Source: Pseudomonas chlororaphis subsp. piscium (GTDB taxonomy: Bacteria; Pseudomonadota; Gammaproteobacteria; Pseudomonadales; Pseudomonadaceae). Taken from it: a stretch of 64,000 bases of DNA. The stretch covers positions 6,005,001 through 6,069,000 of the forward strand of contig NZ_CP027707.1 of assembly GCF_003850345.1 (NCBI RefSeq), written 5' to 3'. The notes below the pieces were generated by a model. The model saw only the letters and a program-made list of their open reading frames with translations. It was not told the origin of the DNA and made no database searches. Within the stretch, counting starts at the first letter, position 1; each line of letters starts with the position of its first letter. This document shows, piece after piece, positions 58,808-64,000 of this stretch. The position numbers and the translations under genes are program-made.

Positions 58808-60022
58808 GTGAAGATTCTCTGGATTCTCCCCTACCTGCCCTGGCCCATGACCAGCGGTGGCAAGACTCGCCAGTTTCACTTGCTGCGGACCTTGAGCGAG
58901 AGGGGTCACCGCATCACCTTGCTGGTGCAATCGAAGACCGAGGCCGATGCCGCCACCCGCGCCGCCCTCGAGCCCTGGCTGGAACGCCTGATCGTGGAAC
59001 CCCGGCGCCCACTGAAACACCCGGTCACGCTGCTGGCCGGACTGTTCGCACCCTGGCCGCTGCTGACCACGGTCAACGGCGTGTCGCGTCCTTTGCGCGA
59101 GCGCTTCGACAGCCTGCTGCAGGAGCCCTGGGATGTGATCCAGGTCGAGCACAGCTACAGCCTGCAACCCTATCTGCAACCGCTGCGGCGGGCCGGCCGG
59201 GACTTCGTGCTCACCGAGCACAACCTCGAATCCAGCCTGGGCGGCGCGACCTATGACCGCTTCCCGGCCTGGGCCAGCCTTTTCGTGAGCTACGACCAAT
59301 GGCGCTGCCGGCAGTGGGAACGCAAGGCGTTCGACGCGGCCCGCCAGGTGGTCGCGGTGACTGAAAGCGACGCCCGGGCCATGCGCCAGCTGACCCGTAC
59401 CCCGGTCGAGGTAGTGGTCAACGGCGTCGACAGCCGCAGCTTTGCCGAGGTCTCGGCCGACCCGCAGAGCCAGCGGGTGCTGTTCGTCGGCAACTACGAA
59501 TACGCACCGAACCTGGACGCCGTGCAATGGATGCTCGACGAGATTTTCCCGCGGGTCTGGAGCCATTGCCCCGAGGCGCGCCTGGCAGTGGCCGGGTATG
59601 CCTTGCCGGCCAGTTGGCCCGAACGCTGGACCGACAGCCGCATCGAGTGGGTCGGCTTCGTGCCGGACCTGCCCGATCTGCAACGACGTTGCGCGCTGTT
59701 CATCGCGCCGTTGCGCCAGGGTGGCGGCTCCAAGCTCAAGGTGCTCGAAGCCATGGCCGCCGGCCTGCCGCTGGTCAGCACCGCACAAGGCGCCTCGGGC
59801 CTGGCCATCCGCCCCGAGGAACATTACCTGGCAGGCGACAATGCCCAGGCCCTGGCCGATGCCGTGATTCGCCTGTTGAGCGAGCCGTCCCGCGCCGCCC
59901 AACTGGCCGGCGCTGCCCGCCTGTATGCCCGCCAGTATCACGACTGGGCCGTGGCCGGTGACGAACTGGAACAGATCTACCGGACTCTGCCCTCCACACA
60001 GGAGCATCCCGCATGCGTGTAG
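58808..60022 (+). CDS. pslH: PslH, family 4 glycosyltransferase
   Basis: 404 residues from the GTG at 58808 (protein MKILWILPYLPW), chosen over the GTG at 58799 because GGAG lies 8 nt before it and the length then matches PslH. GT-B features: HRITLLVQS, VVVNGVDSRSF, VLFVGNYEYAPNLDAVQWM, and a C-terminal FIAPLRQGGGSKLKVLEAMAAG with the nucleotide-sugar loop. Overlaps pslI by 10 bp. Confidence 0.92.
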   Translation: MKILWILPYLPWPMTSGGKTRQFHLLRTLSERGHRITLLVQSKTEADAATRAALEPWLERLIVEPRRPLKHPVTLLAGLFAPWPLLTTVNGVSRPLRERFDSLLQEPWDVIQVEHSYSLQPYLQPLRRAGRDFVLTEHNLESSLGGATYDRFPAWASLFVSYDQWRCRQWERKAFDAARQVVAVTESDARAMRQLTRTPVEVVVNGVDSRSFAEVSADPQSQRVLFVGNYEYAPNLDAVQWMLDEIFPRVWSHCPEARLAVAGYALPASWPERWTDSRIEWVGFVPDLPDLQRRCALFIAPLRQGGGSKLKVLEAMAAGLPLVSTAQGASGLAIRPEEHYLAGDNAQALADAVIRLLSEPSRAAQLAGAARLYARQYHDWAVAGDELEQIYRTLPSTQEHPACV

Positions 60023-61116
60023 CCCTCGATTATCGTCCGGCCACGGTCGCTCCCTCCTCGGGCATCGCCCGTCAGGTCAAGGCACTGGAACAGGCCCTGC
60101 GCGCCCGTGAAGACACCGAATTGCTGCTGGTGAGCGAAGCGCCACTGGAGCATGAGCAACGCCAGACCGCCTTCTGTCCGGCCTGGCCGAGCCCCCTCGA
60201 TGGCGTGCAACGCCCCGGCGTGCGCCTGCGCTTCGAACGCAAATTCTTGCCGGCGACCATTCGCGAGCAGTCGGTCGACCTGTACATCGCCACCGCCAAC
60301 ATGGGCCTGCCCATCGGCCACAAGCCGGCGGGTACCCGTTATGTGCTGATCCTGCATGACCTGTTCCAGCTGACCCAGCGCAACTTCCACCGCTCGCAGC
60401 TCAAGGCCCTGGCCTATCGACTGATCGATGCCGTGTCGATCGCCTGGTCGATCTGGGTCGCCGATGAAGTCTGGTGCCCTTCGCGGTTTTCCTGCAGCGA
60501 AGCGGCCCGGCTGTTTCCCTGGGCGCGGCCGAAGTTTCGTGTGTTGAACAACCTGGTGCCAGAGTTCCAGGGCGCCATCGGTCCGCTGCCGGCGGGCCTG
60601 CCCGAGCGCTACTGGCTGGCCGTCGGGACACGGGAGCCGCGCAAGAACATGCCGTTCTTCATCGAGCAGTGGCAGCGCTGCCGCCAGGAAAACCCGCAAG
60701 TGCCGGAGCTGGTCCTGGTCGGGCATGCCAGCGATCTGCCGGCGAACCTGAGCCAGTTGCCCGGCCTGCATTGGGTCAATGGCGTCAGCGACGAGCAGTT
60801 GCAGGCCCTGTACCAGCATGCCGACTGCCTGTGGCAACCCTCCTACGCCGAAGGCTTCGGCCTGCCGGTGGTCGAGGCGCTGTGGCAGGGCACGCCGGTG
60901 GCGGTGGCCAGGGGCTCGGCCCTCGACGAGGTCTCTCCGCCCAGCGCGCGACGCTTCAATGCCCGTGATCGCGCCAGCCTGCGCAACGCACTGATCGAAC
61001 AGGCCCAGGACAGCAACAGACCGGATCCGGACACCCTGCGCGACTGGGCCCGGCAATTTTCCGAGCCGACCTACCGCCAGCGCCTCAATACCTTGCTCAC
61101 AGGGCTCTTTCACTGA
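60013..61116 (+). CDS. pslI: PslI, family 4 glycosyltransferase
   Basis: 367 residues, same length as PAO1 PslI. VALDYRPATVAPSSGIARQV at the start, LILHDLFQLTQ, VGTREPRKNMPFFIEQW and PSYAEGFGLPVVEALWQGTPV, with the E-x7-E motif intact (EGFGLPVVE). A canonical retaining GT4 enzyme. pslJ begins at its stop. Confidence 0.94.
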   Translation: MRVALDYRPATVAPSSGIARQVKALEQALRAREDTELLLVSEAPLEHEQRQTAFCPAWPSPLDGVQRPGVRLRFERKFLPATIREQSVDLYIATANMGLPIGHKPAGTRYVLILHDLFQLTQRNFHRSQLKALAYRLIDAVSIAWSIWVADEVWCPSRFSCSEAARLFPWARPKFRVLNNLVPEFQGAIGPLPAGLPERYWLAVGTREPRKNMPFFIEQWQRCRQENPQVPELVLVGHASDLPANLSQLPGLHWVNGVSDEQLQALYQHADCLWQPSYAEGFGLPVVEALWQGTPVAVARGSALDEVSPPSARRFNARDRASLRNALIEQAQDSNRPDPDTLRDWARQFSEPTYRQRLNTLLTGLFH

Positions 61117-62513
61117 TGCTGCCAGGAAAATTCATTGGCCTGACCCTGGGGTTGATCTTCGGGATTCTGTTGTGGGCCCTGCCACCGGCAAAAGTCATCT
61201 TCGTGGTGATCGGCCTGGCCGTGACCCTGACGCTGATCCGCAAGCCGCTGTGGGGCCTGCTGATCTTCGCCGTGCTGGCCACCTGCATCCCCTACACCAC
61301 GCTGCAACTGGGGATTCGCACCACGGTCAGTGAAGCGGTGCTGGGCCTGACCTGGGTCGGGTTGTTCTGGCAATCGTTCATCGGCAAGACCCGCAACCTC
61401 ATGCTCTGGCGTCCCACCGAACGGGCCATGGTCTGGTTGATGCTGTTCAGCGCCATTCCCTTTGTCTGGGGCATGCTGATCATTCATGCCGATGGCAACG
61501 GCCCGGTGAACTGGGTGCGCTGGCTGATGAACCTGTCGCTGCTGTTCATGGTGCCGCTGCTGCTGCGTACCGATGCCGACCGCGACAAGGTGGTGATCGC
61601 CCTGTTGCTGGGCACTCTGCTGATGCTGCTGTTGTCGATCGGCATGTTCATCAAGTCGCGCAACGCGATGTCGATGATCCCGATCCTCACCGACCTCAAG
61701 TACGCCCACCCGGAAGCGGTGAAGGACATCTTCTCCGCCAACTACCAGCGCATGGCATCGCCCTGGGTTCACCCCAACCTCACCGGCGGCGTGCTGGTGT
61801 TGTTCATTCCCCTGGCACTGCTCTACGGCTGGACCCGGACCGGTGCGCGCCGGGCCCTGGGGCTGGCGGTGGCGATCCTCGGTTGCGCCGGGCTGCTGCT
61901 GAGTATTTCCCGCGGGGCGATCCTGGCCCTGGCCCTGGTGCTGCTCTGGCTGACCTACAAACGCGTGCCCTACAGCGGTCGGATCATCGGCCTCGGGGCG
62001 GTTTTCGCGGTGGCCCTGGTGATGTTCTATCCGCCGTTGCAGGAACGCCTGATGACCATGTTCTCGGCGACCAACGCCAGTACCGAAGTACGTTTCGAGG
62101 AATACGAGAAATTCCCCGAGGCGATGATGCGCTACCCGCTGGGCATCGGCTTCAAGGTCGATCCGCCGGTACCGGGCACCGACCTGCCGGGTATCTCCAA
62201 CCTGTGGCTGAACTTCATCTACAAGATCGGTATTCCGGGGATGCTGCTGTTCATCGCCGTCACCCTGATGTGGTGGCGCGAGGTGCGCCCACTGGCGCCG
62301 ATCCGTCAGATAACCGCTGACAACGCACTGTGGCTGGGCTGCATTTCCGGCCTGCTGGCGGCGTTGCTGACGGGTCTGTTCGACCACTACTTCAGCTTCA
62401 CTTTCGTGCTGATCGGTCTGTTCTGGCTGTTGATGGGCATGAGCCTGCAACAGGTCCGGTTACGCCCGGCCATCACCCTCCCCCCCATCAACCCCAAGGA
62501 TCGCCAAGCATGA
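61116..62513 (+). CDS. pslJ: PslJ, polymerase/ligase-like membrane protein
   Basis: 465 residues with about a dozen membrane helices and a large loop near 290-370 (ASTEVRFEEYEKFPEAMMRYP, WLNFIYKIGIPGML), the O-antigen ligase/Wzy pattern (Wzy_C). It is the only Wzy-like protein in the operon so probably polymerises repeat units. Its TGA overlaps the ATG of the acyltransferase (ATGA). Confidence 0.9.
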   Translation: MLPGKFIGLTLGLIFGILLWALPPAKVIFVVIGLAVTLTLIRKPLWGLLIFAVLATCIPYTTLQLGIRTTVSEAVLGLTWVGLFWQSFIGKTRNLMLWRPTERAMVWLMLFSAIPFVWGMLIIHADGNGPVNWVRWLMNLSLLFMVPLLLRTDADRDKVVIALLLGTLLMLLLSIGMFIKSRNAMSMIPILTDLKYAHPEAVKDIFSANYQRMASPWVHPNLTGGVLVLFIPLALLYGWTRTGARRALGLAVAILGCAGLLLSISRGAILALALVLLWLTYKRVPYSGRIIGLGAVFAVALVMFYPPLQERLMTMFSATNASTEVRFEEYEKFPEAMMRYPLGIGFKVDPPVPGTDLPGISNLWLNFIYKIGIPGMLLFIAVTLMWWREVRPLAPIRQITADNALWLGCISGLLAALLTGLFDHYFSFTFVLIGLFWLLMGMSLQQVRLRPAITLPPINPKDRQA

Positions 62514-63331
62514 AACACCGTATTTTCCATTCTGCGGATCTGCCGGAACGCCTGCCTGCCCTGGCCTCGGAGCTGGGCGTCAGCCACGATGAACTGCTCG
62601 AGGCCTACAGCTGGGGGCTGAACAACGACGTGCTGTTCGTCGAGGGCGACGGCGAGCAGGCGCGCTACAGCATCTCCTCGGTGGACATCGAACAGATCAT
62701 CGAACATCCCCTGGCCCGAAGCCTGTATCGCCGCTTGAAGCAGGACATCCCCACCACCCTGGTGCCGCGCTACGGCAAGAACCTGGCCACCCTCAAGGAC
62801 CGCTGGTTGCGGGCCTGGGAACAGGCCTACAACATCCTGATCAACAAGATCCCCAGCCATCACGTGCGCATCGCCTGGCTACGCCTGGGCGGCGCGAAAA
62901 TCGGCAAGGGCTCGACCATCTGGCGCAACACCGAGGTGCTGGGGGTGGAAAACCTGGTGATCGGCGATGACAGCGTGGTCGCCTGGCATTGTCAGGTCGA
63001 CGCCCGGGCCGGGCTGATCATCGGCGATCATGTGACGATCGCCTCTCACGTGCTGATTCTCGCCGGCGGCCATGACCCGATGAGCCCCGAGTTCTGGTCG
63101 ATATCCGCGCCCATCTACATCGATGACTACGCCTGGATCGCCACCCGGGCGCTGATCGCCCATGGCTCGCATATCGGTCGCGGGGCGGTAGTGACCGCCA
63201 ACACCCTGGTGGCCAAGGCCGTTCCCCCCTACAAGATCATCGGTGGCAGCGGTGCCAAACCCATGGGCGAGCGCCCTCACGACCTGAACTACAAGGTGGG
63301 TGGCAAAGGCCTGTTCACCCTGTTCTATTGA
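62510..63331 (+). CDS. Left-handed beta-helix acyltransferase inserted in psl
   Basis: 273 residues. The C-terminal ~150 residues carry hexapeptide repeats (GKGSTIWRNTEVLGVENLVIGDDSVVA, then GLIIGDHVTIASHVLILAGGHD), ending in IGRGAVVTANTLVAKAVPPYKIIGGSGAKPMG, as in WcaF/serine-acetyltransferase relatives; histidines at the GGHD turn are the expected catalytic base. The N-terminal ~110 residues form an unfamiliar acidic helical domain. Not part of the PAO1 psl set, as I recall. Overlaps pslJ (ATGA), and pslK starts in its stop codon. Likely acetylates the Psl polymer or a precursor; substrate unproven. Confidence 0.88.
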   Translation: MKHRIFHSADLPERLPALASELGVSHDELLEAYSWGLNNDVLFVEGDGEQARYSISSVDIEQIIEHPLARSLYRRLKQDIPTTLVPRYGKNLATLKDRWLRAWEQAYNILINKIPSHHVRIAWLRLGGAKIGKGSTIWRNTEVLGVENLVIGDDSVVAWHCQVDARAGLIIGDHVTIASHVLILAGGHDPMSPEFWSISAPIYIDDYAWIATRALIAHGSHIGRGAVVTANTLVAKAVPPYKIIGGSGAKPMGERPHDLNYKVGGKGLFTLFY

Positions 63332-64000
63332 TGCTCGGCAGCACCCTGCTACTGACCCTGGCGACCCTCGCCGGGCTGCTCGCCGGTTTTGCCCGCGAAT
63401 GGCTGCTGGTGGCGGCCTGGGGCGCGGGCAGCCGCAGCGATGCCTTCCTGGTCGCGGTGTTCATTCCCGAAGCCCTGCGCATGACCCTGGCGGCCGGTAT
63501 CCTGGCGGCCGCGGCCCTGCCGCTCTATCAGGAGCGCGACGCCCAGCGCCAGCACGCCTGGCTGGCCGGCCTGAGTCCGCGCCTGCTGGGCCTGGGACTG
63601 GGGCTGTATGCCCTGCTGGCCTTGAGCGCACCACTGTGGATCCGCCTGATCGGTCCCGGGCTCGACAGCGCAGCCCAGGCCGAAGCCGCCGCCAATCTGC
63701 GCAGCCTGGCCGCCTGTATCCCCGGCCTGCTCCTGCATGCGCTGTTCAGCATTCCGCTGCACGCCCGGCAACGTTTTGTCCTGCCGGGGCTGGGCTCGCT
63801 GCTGTTCAACCTGCCACCGGTGCTTTATCTGTTTTTCTACGGCCAGGCGAGCCTGGGCTCCGGCCTTTCGCTGGCGTTTTTTCTCGGCAGCCTGCTGATG
63901 TGCCTGTCGCTGGTGCCGGCGATCTGGCAAATCGGCTGGCGCCCCTGGCAGATCCGCGGGGACGTTGGAGCCAGCCGTGAATTGCTCGTGCGCCTCGGCC
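63331..64000 (+). CDS. pslK: PslK, MurJ/Wzx-like lipid-linked oligosaccharide flippase (partial)
   Basis: Open reading frame with no stop before the right edge, so only the first 223 residues are seen. The N-terminal region AGFAREWLLVAAWGAGSRSDAFLVAVFIPEALR is the MurJ-like signature, followed by several helices. The start at 63331 (TGATG with the previous gene) preserves coupling. It should move the completed repeat unit across the inner membrane. PAO1 PslK is about 470 residues, so roughly half is missing here. Confidence 0.93.
   Translation, partial: MLGSTLLLTLATLAGLLAGFAREWLLVAAWGAGSRSDAFLVAVFIPEALRMTLAAGILAAAALPLYQERDAQRQHAWLAGLSPRLLGLGLGLYALLALSAPLWIRLIGPGLDSAAQAEAAANLRSLAACIPGLLLHALFSIPLHARQRFVLPGLGSLLFNLPPVLYLFFYGQASLGSGLSLAFFLGSLLMCLSLVPAIWQIGWRPWQIRGDVGASRELLVRLG

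Overview
The window is chromosomal DNA of a Pseudomonas, most likely a member of the P. fluorescens complex. This rests on recalled gene order: 16S end, msrPQ, pssA, ilvC-H-I, lpoP-mrcB, prrF, phu, sfsA, dksA, gluQRS, cbrX-cbrA-cbrB-crcZ, pcnB-folK-panBCD, pgi, acsB follows the P. aeruginosa PAO1 backbone (roughly PA4690 to PA4739) almost gene for gene. Species could not be fixed without a database search. I see no prophage, insertion sequence, CRISPR array, tRNA or clear pseudogene.

Layout. 1-1280: the 5' part of a 16S rRNA gene read leftward, its boxA leader and three tandem rrn promoters. 1.3-7.3 kb (minus): methionine sulfoxide repair (msrPQ), phosphatidylserine synthase and the branched-chain amino acid operon ilvI-ilvH-ilvC. 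7.7-15 kb: a DUF4124 protein, the PBP1b/LpoP peptidoglycan pair with a YqcC-type gene, a two-domain kinase-like protein, a pentapeptide-repeat protein, a TfoX C-terminal-domain protein and a cyclic-nucleotide-domain protein. 15-19 kb: one Fur-controlled PrrF small RNA and the haem importer phuT-U-V-W without receptor or PhuS beside it. 19-22.9 kb: Rieske protein, sfsA, an aminotransferase, dksA and gluQRS. 23-28.2 kb: the CbrX/CbrA/CbrB carbon-catabolite system with the sigma-54 RNA CrcZ, including a textbook CbrB operator. 28.3-43.7 kb: pcnB, folK, panB-C-D, pgi, acsB, an MpaB-family oxygenase, a thiolase, a methyltransferase, a large DUF748 protein and a BON-domain protein. 43.9-49.1 kb: pilA facing pilC-pilD-coaE-yacG with no pilB, then a CbiM-like permease and a thioredoxin-fold partner.

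49.1-64.0 kb holds a Psl-type exopolysaccharide operon, pslA to pslK, with nearly every junction overlapping, read off the right edge. PslA primes the lipid carrier, PslB makes GDP-mannose, PslC/F/H/I are glycosyltransferases, PslJ and PslK are polymerase and flippase, PslD and PslE form the export/co-polymerase apparatus, and PslG is the family-39 hydrolase. Two things stand out: a left-handed beta-helix acyltransferase gene inserted between pslJ and pslK, and a near-perfect FleQ box overlapping the likely -35 element of the operon.

The most useful observations are mainly regulatory: FleQ box at psl, CbrB operator and sigma-54 element at crcZ, Fur site at prrF and phuT, sigma-54 elements at pilA and possibly at the BON gene, and an unexplained array of GTAACA hexamers before panB. 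I did not find a wholly unknown multi-gene system; the strongest novelty candidate is the extra acyltransferase within psl.
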